Part shown: piece by piece, positions 22,334 to 34,005 of the stretch | How the letters are laid out: every line of letters begins with the position of its first letter | Position numbering within the stretch: the first letter of the stretch is position 1 | Origin: Albifimbria verrucaria | Taxonomy: Eukaryota; Ascomycota; Sordariomycetes; Hypocreales; Stachybotryaceae | Assembly: GCA_020081605.1 (NCBI GenBank) | Contig: JAHREC010000049.1 | Coordinates: forward strand, 3,534,001 to 3,598,000 | DNA: 64,000 nucleotides | Reading direction: 5' to 3' | Made by a program: the position numbers and the translations under genes | Notes under the pieces: generated by a model | The model's database searches: none | What the model saw: the letters and a program-made list of their open reading frames with translations, nothing else | What the model was told of the DNA's origin: nothing

Positions 22334-25300
22334 ATGCAGAGTGAACCTCCATCAGCCAAAGTGCTCAAGCGCAAACGCTATTCAGCGGAGGCTACGCAAG
22401 GGAGCCGTTACCTAGGCCCCGATCGAATTCGGTTGCAGAGGTTGCGCCACGACGTCGATCAGATGATGCTTCTGTGCCAGAAGCGGGATTGACTAACAAT
22501 GGCCCAGGTCCGCACTACGCACCTGGGATGACATTCCGCGTAAAGGGAGTGCCGCGAGACTGGGACAGGGATAGACTACAGTTAACCTTGGCTAAAGAAG
22601 ACACGGCTGCAGTGCCAAACGTCAAATCATTCGCCACAGATATTGATGGGATATCTTGTACAGCCACCGTTACCTTTCAGAACACGCCGCATCACCTTAA
22701 ATCGGAGCACCACTGGGAAATACGCCTCCTTCATCCTTTGAGACCCGTCAACGGGTCATAGTTCTTGACGATAGCTTTCTCGGCATTACAACTCTGCATG
22801 CCCTCCCTCCGAAGCGCACAAGGCCGAGTATGTAGTTTATTCTTGAAGCATTAGCTTGCTAACCGAGCGTCTCAGCATTATCGCAGTCTCCGGCCTTGGC
22901 GGCCATGCTTTCGGGTCGTTCAAAGCAAAAGAGACGACTACATGTGGTTGCGTGATGCCCTTCCATACGATATCAGCATCGGCAATGACCAACCATGTGC
23001 GCGGGTCATGGTGTATGGATACGAATCCCACCTCCATGAAAGTGATAGCATGCAGAACCTTGAAGACCTTGCAACCAATCTACGTAGTAGTCTTCTTGCC
23101 CTGGTGTCAGAAAATCCACTTCGACCGCTCATATTCATCGCCCACAGCCTAGGCGGATTGATAGTTAAACAAGTAAGTGCATCTAAACAGGTCCTGTCAT
23201 ATATCTGCTCATACTACTCTAGATGCTTATAGCGTTATCGAAGTCGAAGAAGGAGGTTGATCAGACACTCCTGAGGTCAACTTGCGGCATTGCTTTCTTA
23301 GGGGTCCCACATGACGGCATGAATATCAGCTCTCTGACTTTGGTGGTGAAGGATGGTCCGAATAGATTTCTCCTCGAATCTATTAGCAATATTGGCTCTC
23401 AAGTTCTCAGCTCACAACAAAGAGAATTTTCCAATCTCCTAGATGGAGAAGACAGACTTAATATTATATGCTTCTATGAAACAAAAAAATCACCCACGGC
23501 TAAGGTACGTAGCCATATACTGGAGCAGGGTTAAGTTAACATGATTCAGTTTGAGGATGGAGTCTGGAGAATGACTGGGACGCCAGAATTTCTGGTTACT
23601 AAATCTTCTGCCACACACTGTCAACCGCTGGGTAGCGGACCAGAGCATATTTGCGCGGTCAACCGGACACATTCCGATATGGTTAAATTCAAGCCGCATG
23701 ACCCAGATTATGCGAACCTCATGGTCCATATTAGAGGCCTCGTGGAACATGCGGTAAGGCCGAAAGTTGTGCCGAGTGAAAATCAGACGTCAATGACCAA
23801 ATGTATGCCAGAAGCTATACCTAGATAATCGATTTGTATTGCTAAACTCTAACAGTTCGGTATGAAACGCAATTTCTGCAATCATTGGCATTTCCAGCCA
23901 TGCACAACCGATTTCTTGATATCGCGCATACAACACCAGGAACCTGTGAATGGATCTTTGACCACAAAGTCTTTGAGGAGTGGGTCACTACTGAACGAGG
24001 TTTGCTCTGGTTCAACGGCAAGCCCGGGGCTGGGAAGTCAACATTGATGAAGTACATCCTTAATAACTACAACGCGGCGAACCCCAGTATGGTGCTCTCT
24101 TATTTCTTCCACGGACGAGGCGACAAACTTCAAAAATCTCCTCTCGGTCTTTTCCGATCTCTTCTTCATCAAGCCTTTAGAGAATCTCCCGACGGATTCG
24201 AGGACATCACCAAAACCTTTGAGGAAAGGTACACACAAATGGGTGAGCCAGGTTCAAAATGGGCATGGCACCAGGAAGAATTATGGCAGTTCCTGAAATC
24301 AGCCATCACCCAAGTGCTTCAAACGAAACCCATTATTTTATTTGTGGATGCCTTGGACGAATGTGGCGAAGAAGATGCCGTCAACTTAATTCAACGCTTC
24401 AAAGACCTGCTCAAACACCAACCAGTTGATTTTAAATCCCATCAGTTCCTCATTAGTTTTTCCAGTCGCCACTATCCCATTCTAGACCTACCTCACAGGC
24501 TCGAGATAACTTTGGAGAAAGAAAATAAGGAAGACATTTCAACCTTTGTGGCAAGCCGGCTCAGCAGTTCCAAAGAACTACTCTATTCCGAAATCCCACA
24601 AATCATAGTGCAAAGTGCAGCTGGCGTCTTTCTCTGGGCGTACTTCGCAACAGAGGAAGCTTTGAGCCTCGAGCGAAAAGGTTTTGGACCAAAGAAAATA
24701 AAGTCCGCAATCAGCTCCCTACCATCGCAACTAACGTTGATGTATCGTAAAACAATGCGAGATATGGGAGCCATGTCAACAAGACTGATGAAATGGATTT
24801 GTTTTGCCTTAAGACCCATGTCTGTAGAAGAACTACGTTGGGCCATGGTTTTGCATGAAAAGTGTTCAAATGAATCATTGCAGGCATGCCAGGATGACGA
24901 GGACTTTGCAGCTGACATCGATAAGATGACGAGGCAACTCAAGACTCTTAGTCACGGCCTTGTAGAGGTCGTGCCCAAGCACGGCAAAGTTGCGACCACA
25001 CCTTCGACAACTGGCAGCGAATGCGTAGTCTCGAGGATGGCCGGATGTTGCTTCAAATGAAAAGGTCACAGAGCACAAACCCAGAAGTTACCACAAACCC
25101 TTTCGGAGAGGCTACTGGGACAACGGTAGTACAATTTATCCACCAATCTGTGAAGGACTTTGTCATTGGCGAAGGCCTCTCCGTTTTAAACCACGGCCTG
25201 GAAACAGACAAAGCGATTGCAATGGCTCACTACCAATTGGGTACGAGCTGCATGCGATATCTTCAAATGAAAGAAATCAAAGATCTTCACACAAAGATTA

Positions 25301-26008
25301 TGATGAAGTCAAAAATAAAGGAGAAACAGAGCTTGCAGGTACAATTGATCAGAGATTGGCGAAGAGGTGACATCAAAGGTTTCAGAGGAGACGAATCACA
25401 GGAATCACGAAAATCTCATCTCAACACACTCCATTTGGAACTTAGAGAGCCAGTACTCGGCCTATGCGGTGAAGACGAAGGATTCCCTTTTGCGATACAC
25501 TATCATGGCTTGGACAACGCATATGGCGAAATGTCAGTTGCATGCCCCTGCAGAGGATTTGCTCAGAATTGCAGGTTGGCCATCCAACGAATTCGCATTA
25601 CTGTGGATGGGAAGACAAACGCTGCTTTCATGTGCTATCTCGGCCGGGGTTGTCTGTTTGGTAGATGCACTTCTCAAAGCTGGAGCTGATATCGAGGAAC
25701 GAGACGAGTTTGGATGGACACCACTGGCATTGGCTGTCTTCCATGGACACGAGGATATGGTCGACTTTCTTCTCGAAAAAGGCGCCAACACGAGTCTTGT
25801 AGATGACTGTGGACAGACACTGATACAGTTGGCCAATGCGTGCGGGCGTGATACTATATTGAACCGGATTTGGCGGAAACGGACGACGCTGGTATTCATG
25901 CCCAGTGGGAGAACCCACCTATCACAGCCCGTCCGAAATGAAGCGGAAATCCCACGAAGGCTACATCAAGGGTACTGGTATAACAGTCCATCCGCTAAGC
26001 GCACATAA
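22334..26008 (+). CDS. NLR with N-terminal alpha/beta-hydrolase (SesB/DUF676-like), NACHT and ankyrin repeats
   Basis: Fungal NOD-like receptor in which the effector is a lipase-like hydrolase. ATG 22334 gives a basic start with an NLS-like KRKR, then a short beta-alpha-beta module (TFRVKGVPRDWDRDRLQLTL...ATVTF). The hydrolase begins at about 22876 with AVSGLGGHAFGSFK, has the nucleophile elbow FIAHSLGGLIVKQ and later GVPHDGM and SATHCQPL. NACHT follows with Walker A FNGKPGAGKST (near 24015) and Walker B ILFVDALDEC (near 24340). The end carries two or three ankyrin repeats (about 25650-25850). Introns are 22828-22875, 23173-23222, 23505-23549 and 23754-23855. At least seven one-base gaps (for example C4 at 22417-22420 and T runs near 23874, 25003 and 25488) explain the broken frames. 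Homologues are annotated as incompatibility or lipase-NACHT proteins. Confidence 0.85.
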
Positions 26009-27545
26009 GATACCTTAGGCAGAGAGTAAGGGATACAGTGTTAAATTGTAGGGGTTATAAAGAAGGGCTTGGTGATTTTCTAAAGAAATTAACTTTGATA
26101 GAGGATCCATATTTATAATAGAGGTTTAATAAGAATTAATAGTATAATTTAGCATGAATGACATACTAAGTATTACTTATTATTATAAATTAATAAATTA
26201 TATTATAGAATAATGCTTCTATTATTCTATTTATCATGTATAAGATAGTTAGGTATAGATATTATTAATTATGTAGATTGCTCATAGTAGATAATAAAAA
26301 GGTCCGCATTACTCAAGTTTTATATTATGGTGACTATGTTCATCAATAATAATTGTAGCAGAAGTGAAAAAAACATCTCGGTCGACTTTATCTAGGTATG
26401 ATTTCATGTCCATCCTCACATAATGTTGGTATGCTTAACCGCCAGGCTGCAGAATTTGCTATTTCAGAGAAGCGGGGTGACGTACACTTGAATTCAGGGT
26501 CCTACTCTAATAGCAGGCTTAACTTTAGAAAACATCGACTTTACGGGAGACCGCCTCATTAAGTAGTCCTACGAGACAAATTCACGATAAAGATGATAGA
26601 CAAAAGCAGGAAATAGCAGACCAGCGTTGCGCCTTTATTATGTCTACTCAGTAATTCTATGAACTCGATATTTTACAGTTAGAAAGGCCTCTTACATAGT
26701 TTAGATGAGCTATTAGCTTAATTGGATGTTAAGCCAGCATACCACTTTGGTTCGAAGCCCTTAATCCAGGATCCTCTTACGACGACAACCGCGCAATATC
26801 TCTAACATAACCGTTCGGTCTCCCCGGGAGTGGGATGGTATGTATGGGACCAAAACAAGGAGCCCTTGCTCAGGTAAGCTCTGTTCGGCTCAAGCGGTTC
26901 AGGATAGCTCAGGTCAAAGTGGCATCTGCTTAGTTCCAGAAGCAAACAAGAAAACATTTGGTGTCTGTTTTGGAGTGATAGAAACATTGGCTCCTCTACT
27001 CGGTTGAGACTGTTTAAGTAAGCTGCCCAGTAAATCATTTGTGATTTTTGGTATTCGGTTTTCATTTAAACTACAAACAATCTCCCCACGGATTCATGCA
27101 GTATCTCGCTTATTGAATCGTCCAGTGTTATCTCTTACTTCTTGTCCATCCTCTAGCCACCATGCATAACAAGCCAACACTGGTATGGGGACTTTGTAAT
27201 AATAAATCACAAAGTCTGTGCGTGACTTCTTAGAGATCGATACAGCTAATTGACCGCTGCCTATATTGATCCAACTGATATACCACAACCCCTGCCTGGA
27301 GATGAGACTTTGGTTTGCGGGGTCACTCCGTCAAGCAATCATAGCTAAGACAAATCTGCAAATTTGATCATAAATGTTTCAATCGCGCAGATTGGACCGT
27401 CGCATTGCTCCCGAAATGTGACTGAATGGTACTATAAAAGGGCGTACTGCCCCGATAGGTTCCAAAGACCGATGCACAAAGTGTTATGACCACTCACGCT
27501 GCGACACGCCCACCACTGTCACCGCAATTTTAAATTCAGCAAACT
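26009..27545. other. AT-rich intergenic island and oxidoreductase promoter
   Basis: Bases about 26040-26360 are very AT-rich with long TA/TTA tracts; the rest is mixed. Minus-strand frames at 26802-27288 lack good starts and motifs. A tRNA-like stretch near 26695-26770 does not fold convincingly. The island may be an old repeat decayed by C-to-T mutation, but no element can be named. Confidence 0.5.
27433..27439 (+). promoter_or_regulatory. TATA box
   Basis: TATAAAA lies 113 bases before the ATG at 27546 of the FAD-linked oxidoreductase. Confidence 0.55.
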
Positions 27546-29137
27546 ATGTCGCTTCGAAGTGCATGTGTAAGTTCTGGTGCATCATGGCTTACTGTCTCCA
27601 AACCATCTTGTAGATTTTATGCCCTTTCAAATTTCAGACCAATGACTAAGTGTGATGTAGTGTGCGGCGCTGGTGGCATCACTGGGACCGAAAATCTCAT
27701 TTCCAGACGATCCAGTCTATCAAACCTCTCTGGCGTCATATTTTTCACCTCAAGAGTCATCAATCTCTCCTCAATGTATAGTATCACCAGTGTCGGCAGA
27801 CGATGTAGCCACGACCATCAAAACATTGAATGTCGGGGGCGGAAACTGCCGCTTTGCGATTCGCTCGGGTGGACACATGATGAATGCTGGAGCGGCCAAC
27901 ATTGCCGATGGTGTTACGATTGACCTACGAGGACTTGATTTTGTCGAGCTTGACAAAGATGACAATGTTGTTTCTATTGGCCCTGGTGCCACTTGGCGTG
28001 AAGTCTACGCGAAACTCGATCCTTTGGGCTTGAGCACGACCGGCGGCCGAACCGCGAGTGTCGGTGTTGGAGGTCTCACCGTAGGAGGAGGTATATCTTA
28101 CTTTGCTCCTCAGAAAGGTTGGGTGTGCGATAATGTGCGAAATTTCGAGGTGGTCCTTGCGAATGGATCCATTGTCAACGCCAACAAGGACGAAAATCCA
28201 GATCTGCTCGTCGCGCTTCGTGGTGGTGCCAACAACTTTGGCGTCGTAACACGGCTCGACTTGGAGGTTTTCGAACACGGTTTAATGCTCGGTGGCCAGC
28301 TTATACATGACATTTCTGTGGTGCCAGACCAGATAGATGCATTCGTCCAAGTGAACACGGCCGATTATGACGAGCATGCTTCCTGGTTGTTGCATGGGCG
28401 TACACCCCATTGATTGGCGTCTTTGCAATTACACACCCAGTTTACACAAAGCCCGTCCAACGACCTAAAGTCTACGAAAAGATATCCAGCCTCCCTACAC
28501 TCTCGAGCACAGTTCGGATCACGAATTTGTCCGACTTGACAAATGAATTGGAAGCCCAACAGCCGCCAGGCTCACGGTCAGTAGCAATGTTCAGTTTCTT
28601 CATGTTCATGTACTGATTAGGTTCAAGCCAAACATATTCCACAATGACATTCTTGTCAACAGCGGAAATTCTGAATGAGGCTTTTTCAATCTGGAACTCC
28701 AGCATTGCTAAAGCCAATGACATTGAGAATCTTGTTTGGATTATCAGTTTTCAACCGCTGCCTACAGGTTTCTATCGGCGACACGCTGCCACTAATTCTC
28801 TAGGGCTCCAAAATCGATCCAAAAACATGGTAATCGTAAACACCAATATGCAGTGGAGCAGGGTCGAGGATGATGACAAAGTCAAGGACCTGCTCAAATC
28901 GCTACTGAACAGATTGGAAGACCGTGCCCGTAAGCTTGGGGTGTATGACCCGTTCAAATACTTGAACTATGCCGGGGCATTTCAAGACCCTATAGCATCT
29001 TATGGGGTGAAGAGCCTGGCGCACCTTTGTCGGACACGTAAAGGTTTGATCCCGCTGGGGTTTTCACGAACCGTGTTCCTGGAGGGTATAAGCTGGTTTG
29101 CCAGACTACCGGATCTGGTTTATATAGCAACGCTTAG
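27546..29137 (+). CDS. FAD-linked oxidoreductase (BBE-like, FAD_binding_4)
   Basis: Berberine-bridge-enzyme-like flavoprotein that oxidises small molecules with covalently or tightly held FAD. Exons 27546-27566, 27661-28576 and 28628-29137. The short first exon joins as MSLRSAC-CAALVASLGPKISFP, using a branch-like GACTAAG before the acceptor. The PP-loop FAD region shows FAIRSGGHMMNAG, then GGRTASVGVGGLTVGGGISYFAPQKGWVCDNV. The Cys and His that often hold FAD covalently appear as H in RSGGH and C in GWVCDNV. The C-terminus LRQ/LCRTR...RFDPAGVF...GGYKL is the family ending. Breaks near 28388 and at 29040-29042 (A3) fit single lost bases. There is no signal peptide on this start, unlike many secreted relatives. 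Substrate unknown. Confidence 0.87.
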
Positions 29138-29604
29138 ATACTACCATTTCTACAAATATCTCAAACAGTCTATGAGGGCCTCCGCAGGAAAGCCAATAAT
29201 GAGTAGACCATGGTTGGTTGCATGTTATGATTCGGAAATTTGTTGGACTGTTCAGAAGTGACGAATATGTGTCAATGGCATGAATGAATCGCATCACGAG
29301 GCTTAACCCCTAAAACTAGCTAAAACGCATTTGTTATCCTAATCCTACGAGAGAGTAAGGATTCGAGAATTTCCGTTAAATAACAGAGAAGATGTTTCCA
29401 CAATATAGCTAAATCCCAGCCATATGGAATGTCAAAAGCAGTAGGATTAGTCACACCAGATCCCCATGCCAGACCTCGCCATGGCTTCTAGGCAAGATAT
29501 CAACTAGAATGACCCAGCATTCATGTTTGATTTCGTTTTCATCTTGGCGTCTGCGAACTTATCACAGACCATGGCCCTCATGCGAACCTCTACTCAAGCT
29601 GTGC
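29138..29604. other. Intergenic between convergent genes
   Basis: Holds the terminators of the plus-strand oxidoreductase and the minus-strand membrane protein. No gene supported. Confidence 0.5.
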
Positions 29605-30078
29605 TCACGACGTTTTGACTGATGCAACACCATTTAATCCAACCCCTATGAGGAAACAAACGCGAGTCGTAGCACCAAGCATAACCCAAGGCACATTCCC
29701 CAAATCGCTAGCGTTCCAGCTGGTCACGTCGTAAAAGATGCTAGGGCCCAGCTCCTTGAGGGAGTAGAGATGGCCAATGTCCGCAATCAACAAGACAGTC
29801 AGAACCGTCCTCCAGACCCGAATGTCACTTGTAGAGCGCAGCACAAACGCCTCGTTAAGTGCAAAGAAGAAGAACATGTTGGCGAGCTGGCTCATAGGCC
29901 ACGGACGTCGCCCGGGGACGGCGACGGCGGGCGCGGAACCGGCATCGAGCAGTGCCAGGTACTGACTCTGCCGAACGTGTGCAAAGAATGCTCCTACGAG
30001 AGCCGACACTGGCTCGATGTAGAGAAAGAAGAGGCGATACGCCAAGGGCATTTGGAAGCCGGGGCGTTGTGGAGCCAT
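29605..30078 (-). CDS. Small four-helix membrane protein (DUF7704-like)
   Basis: Single exon, 157 residues from ATG 30078 (MAPQRPGF). Four hydrophobic stretches are visible: LFFLYIEPVSALVGAFFAHV, LANMFFFFALNEAFVL, VWRTVLTVLLIADIGHLYSL and VPWVMLGATTRVCFLIGVGL. The opening 'R-F-IEP-S---GA', the 'ADIGH' in the third helix and 'DV-SWNA-D-GNV' before the fourth match a fungal family of short integral membrane proteins, DUF7704 as I recall it. Function unknown. Frame intact. Confidence 0.65.
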   Translation of the reverse strand: MAPQRPGFQMPLAYRLFFLYIEPVSALVGAFFAHVRQSQYLALLDAGSAPAVAVPGRRPWPMSQLANMFFFFALNEAFVLRSTSDIRVWRTVLTVLLIADIGHLYSLKELGPSIFYDVTSWNASDLGNVPWVMLGATTRVCFLIGVGLNGVASVKTS

Positions 30079-31832
30079 GTTGCTGAAAGAGTGCAGTAGT
30101 GAGGAGAAATGATGCTATGATGGGTCCCCGTGGGGCGGAGTTCCCGATGGCCGAGTGGGTCCATTGAAGAATCTTCCGGCTCGTCTCCCGACGGTACCTG
30201 GCCGGGAGCGAAAAGGAGGATGGCAGGCCATGTAGCTACAGTATGGGTTGTACAGACTGGGAAGTTGCTTAGAATTGTTTCATTGAAATTAAAATGTCAT
30301 TGTCATTTTACCACAATGGTTATAGGATTTAATTTAATTCAGCTCGTATTTCATGCCTTTTGGTCGTCCTGATTTATCGCTTCTCGATCTTTTTTTCAAC
30401 ACGCCTTGCCAGGGACGACTAGATATGTGTATAGAATGTCCATACATGCCCAGATTGTTCACATTTTTAAGTGTGATTTTTGTTAAACAACTGGTATGCA
30501 CTGTTTCCAGGGTCCTCGCCCCTGACAGACTGGGACTTCTCATGGACTGAATAGGGTAATGTCTTACAAGTATTGGATTAAACGCAACATCATTACTACA
30601 TGTGGTAAATTATTGGTTCTAGGCCAGGTCTTACCCTGGGTGGCAACGGACGGGCAGACCGCAATTCCAGACTGGTTAATGGGGAATTGAGTTTTGCCAA
30701 GTATTCCAAGCAAAATTCTTCTTGCTGATCGTTTCATCCAGGGTAGCCGGTTGAGTGGTAGGCTGGGCTAGGTCAGGTTGGCGGTGTTGCGTGATGAGCA
30801 TGACTCGAATGTCACTTGACACGCCCACGCTGTGACAGAATTGGGATTGTAGGTAGCAACACATTTTCTTTCTTCTTTCTACACTTTCCTCAAGATGCGT
30901 GTTGGTTCCAGGTCTTTCTCGCAGGGATCTTGCTGGCCGTGAATCTGGGGAGACCGGGGTGAGGCCCCAGTCGCATTGTCGATGGCATGATCACGGCTAC
31001 TCGTCTCATCTCAGCACGACGAAACGAACCTCGTCATGCTGGTCCACTGTTATGCGCCTAGCACCAGCCCGGTCGCGAATGGCTTCGCACCGCCTGGCTT
31101 GCCGAGCCAATCCGCTGCGTTACGCCACTGTAAGAAGGAAAGAGAAAAACAACAAAGATTTCCAAAGCAGGTTCCGGGAGGTAGGTACAGTACAGTGAGA
31201 TACACAAGTGCAGCATAGCATACCTTAGTAGGTAGTACAGGCTAGCCCAGGCCAGCCCAGGCCCTGCGCGACGTGCCTGCCCCTGCAAAGGCGCCGCGTC
31301 CCACAGCACCAGCCCCAGCACAAGCACCAGTACCGGTACTCCGTACTCCGTGCACTGCAGCGCCTTCTTTATCTTAGTCCCTTGTTGATTTGATTGATTG
31401 CAACGCTTTGATTCTCTTTCATCCATCCGTCTTCAACGACGCCCAACCACTTTTCATTTCTCCCTCGTCAACCACCGCGGCCCCGCGCTTGTTTTTCTTG
31501 GCTCATGATTTCCTTCCTTCTCCTTGCCATCGCCTTTTGAGCATTCGCTCGTCACCAGGCCCTTACTTTCTCCGCCAGCCTGCGACTCTACCCGAAACCG
31601 CCTCCGCTTGCTTGACTTGACGCCTTATCGGCTCGTTCTATTCGTCGGGCTCGCCTTGCCATTCACTTCTTTATCTTTTGAATAGGTACGCCTTTGCTCG
31701 CTGTCCACCGTCTCTGTCTGCGGCTTCAGCATGACCCGTCACTAACCTAGCACAGTCCCTCATTTTGGATACATTCCTTTACCCGACGAATCCACCCAGC
31801 CCATCGTTTACCTCGTCCTCGATTCCTCCATC
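30079..31832. other. Long intergenic region; promoter and leader of the F-box/WD40 gene
   Basis: 1.75 kb without a supported gene. The last 500 bases are CT-rich leader; a possible 5'-leader intron runs from about 31686 to 31755 (GTACGC...CACAG). GGCCAGCCCAGG-like short repeats occur at 31240-31265. Confidence 0.5.
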
Positions 31833-34005
31833 ATGCCGCGCAGAATCTTCCCCGTCAACGACTGGGCCCCTACCCAGGAGGCCATGTTTGCTACCCCGGA
31901 GGGCAACAGGCCCCAGACTCTCTTCATCACTCGGGCCCTTCAGATAACCGCCGTTTCCGAAGCCTCAGCCTGTCTCTACCCTGGCGTCGACCAAAGTCAT
32001 CCTTCTTCACCCACGATGATCTGAACGCCATATCCCATCAAGCCAACGAGCTGGCCATTGACGATACCCGAGATTCGATCGATCACGCCCGCCGACTCAC
32101 CCACGGACACACTCATGGGCCATCCGGAAGCATTAAGGGCCTCTTCCGACGCGCATCCGTGTCCTTGAAAGGCATCGTCCACCGACGGGCTTCCACGGCC
32201 GCTGAGGACACCATCTACGAGTCCTCGCCCACTCAACGCCCGACCACGGCTCACCCAACTCTCAACCAGACCCGCCACACTGGTTTCCGTCATGCGAGAT
32301 CTTTCTACGATGCCGATTTCAACATCGATTTCGCAAAGTCCCAAACGGCTCAGCACACCTCAAGCTCCAACTTTCTAGCCATTCCTGGACTCGGCGACGA
32401 GCCGCCCGTCATCCCTTCAACAGTGGCGCCGCTGCCAAGGCCTCGGCTGTCATGTCAAACGACTTTTGGCCCGACAGGGTCTTCAGAACCGCTGGTTGCA
32501 TCCTTCGACGAGTGAGGACGGCAATGACCGCGAAAGCGGCATCGGCATCACGGTCACGGTTCCCGATTTGGGTGTTGTGCTCGCGGACGGGGACGTGTTG
32601 GGCCAGGACGCAAGGATCAGTAGGATCGACTTCATCTCCCAGCTTCCCTCCGAGCTCGCTGTCCACATCCTGGCGTACCTAGACGCCGCGACCTTGGCCA
32701 AGGCCTGCGAGGTGTCCCGCAACTGGAACAAAATCGCGGCCACTCAACAAATCTGGCGGGAATCCTGCCTCCGAGAGACTGGCGTCACCTACGCCACTAG
32801 CAGCCCCATCCAGCCTGGTAGCGGACTGGGCACCCCAAGTGTCATGCCGAACCAGGACTGGCGCCAGATCTATCGTGTGAAGAACGAGCTGACCCGGCGC
32901 TGGAAGACTGGCAAGGCTCGGCCTGTTTACCTTCATGGGCACACAGACAGCATTTACTGTTTGCAGTTTGACGAGTGAGTTGCCATTAATTTCCTTCACA
33001 ATTGAGGAAGCTAACATTTCAGGCACAAAATCATTACTGGTTCGCGGGACAAGACGATCCGAATCTGGGACATGCATACTCTTCAGTGCCGGCTTATCAT
33101 TGGACCCCGGAGGTGGTGCATGGGGCGGATATGCTTTTTGACGAAGAAGGCAAGCCCATGCATTTCGCTACCGGCGCCGACGACCAAAAGACTGCCGTCT
33201 CCATGCCTACACCGGTGTCGTTCCCGGACCACCACAAGGCGTCAATTCTTTGCTTGCAGTACGACGATGAAATTCTCGTCACTGGCTCTTCGGACTCCAC
33301 CTGTCTCGTCTACGATATTAAGAACGGTTACCAACCAATCCGCAGATTGCGCCATCATACGGCGGCAGTCTTGGACTTGGTCTTTGACGAGAAGCACATT
33401 GTGACATGCAGCAAAGACGTCAGTATTTGCGTTTGGGATCGCAAGACGGGGCGTTACTCCGCCAGCTACGTGGTCACACTGGACCTGTCAACGCCGTGCA
33501 GATGCGCGGCAACACCATCGTGTCCTGCTCTGGAGACTTCCTGGTGAAGCTGTGGAACATTGACACAGGCAAGATCATCCGCGAGTTTACGGGGCACACC
33601 AAGGGTTTGGCCTGCTCACAGTTTTCCGAGGATGGCCGCTATGTGGCGTCCGCGGGCAACGACAAGGTGATTCGCATCTGGGACGCAAACACGGGTGAAT
33701 GCGTGCGGGAGATGCGTGCACACGAGAACCTGGTGCGAAGCCTGCATATTGATAGCGTCAGCGGACGGTTGGTCAGCGGAAGCTACGACAGGGACATCAA
33801 GGTCTGGGACATGGAAACCGGCCACCAGCTGCTCGACTTTCCACGCTGGCACGCAAGCTGGGTGCTGAGCGCCAAGAGCGATTATAGACGCATCGTCAGC
33901 ACTGGTCAGGAGCCAAAGATACTGATTATGGACTTTGGCGCCGAAGTGAACGGCATCGAGATGCTGGAGAGCGAGGACGCTAGCACCAAGAAGGAGTTCT
34001 TCTAG
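31833..34005 (+). CDS. F-box/WD40-repeat protein, SCF ubiquitin-ligase substrate receptor
   Basis: Substrate-binding subunit of a Skp1-cullin-F-box ligase. After about 250 low-complexity, Ser/His-rich residues comes an F-box (ISQLPSELAVHILAYLDAATLAKACEVSRNW, about 32630-32730). Then follow seven WD40 blades, among them HKIITGSRDKTIRIWD, EILVTGSSDSTCLVYD, HIVTCSKDVSICVWD, TIVSCSGDFLVKLWN, YVASAGNDKVIRIWD and RLVSGSYDRDIKVWD. One intron (32975-33022) sits inside the first blade. The layout resembles the beta-TrCP/FWD-1/Pof11 group rather than Met30, but I do not assign an ortholog. Breaks near 31945, 32410, 32463, 33105-33108 (C4) and 33448-33451 (G4) each fit one lost base; the blades are otherwise perfect. 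Confidence 0.87.

Noticed and set aside
26695..26770. tRNA-like sequence with GGTTCGAA box B
   Set aside because: No matching acceptor or anticodon stems could be drawn; at best a decayed tRNA relic.
26802..27288. Two minus-strand frames of 87 and 64 codons
   Set aside because: The upstream one lacks ATG, no splice pair joins them cleanly and neither has a motif.
1..30078. Secondary-metabolite cluster (P450, FAD oxidoreductase, D-amino-acid oxidase)
   Set aside because: No polyketide, peptide or terpene synthase, and the oxidoreductases are 20-27 kb apart with receptors between; the P450 could belong to a cluster to the left, outside the window.
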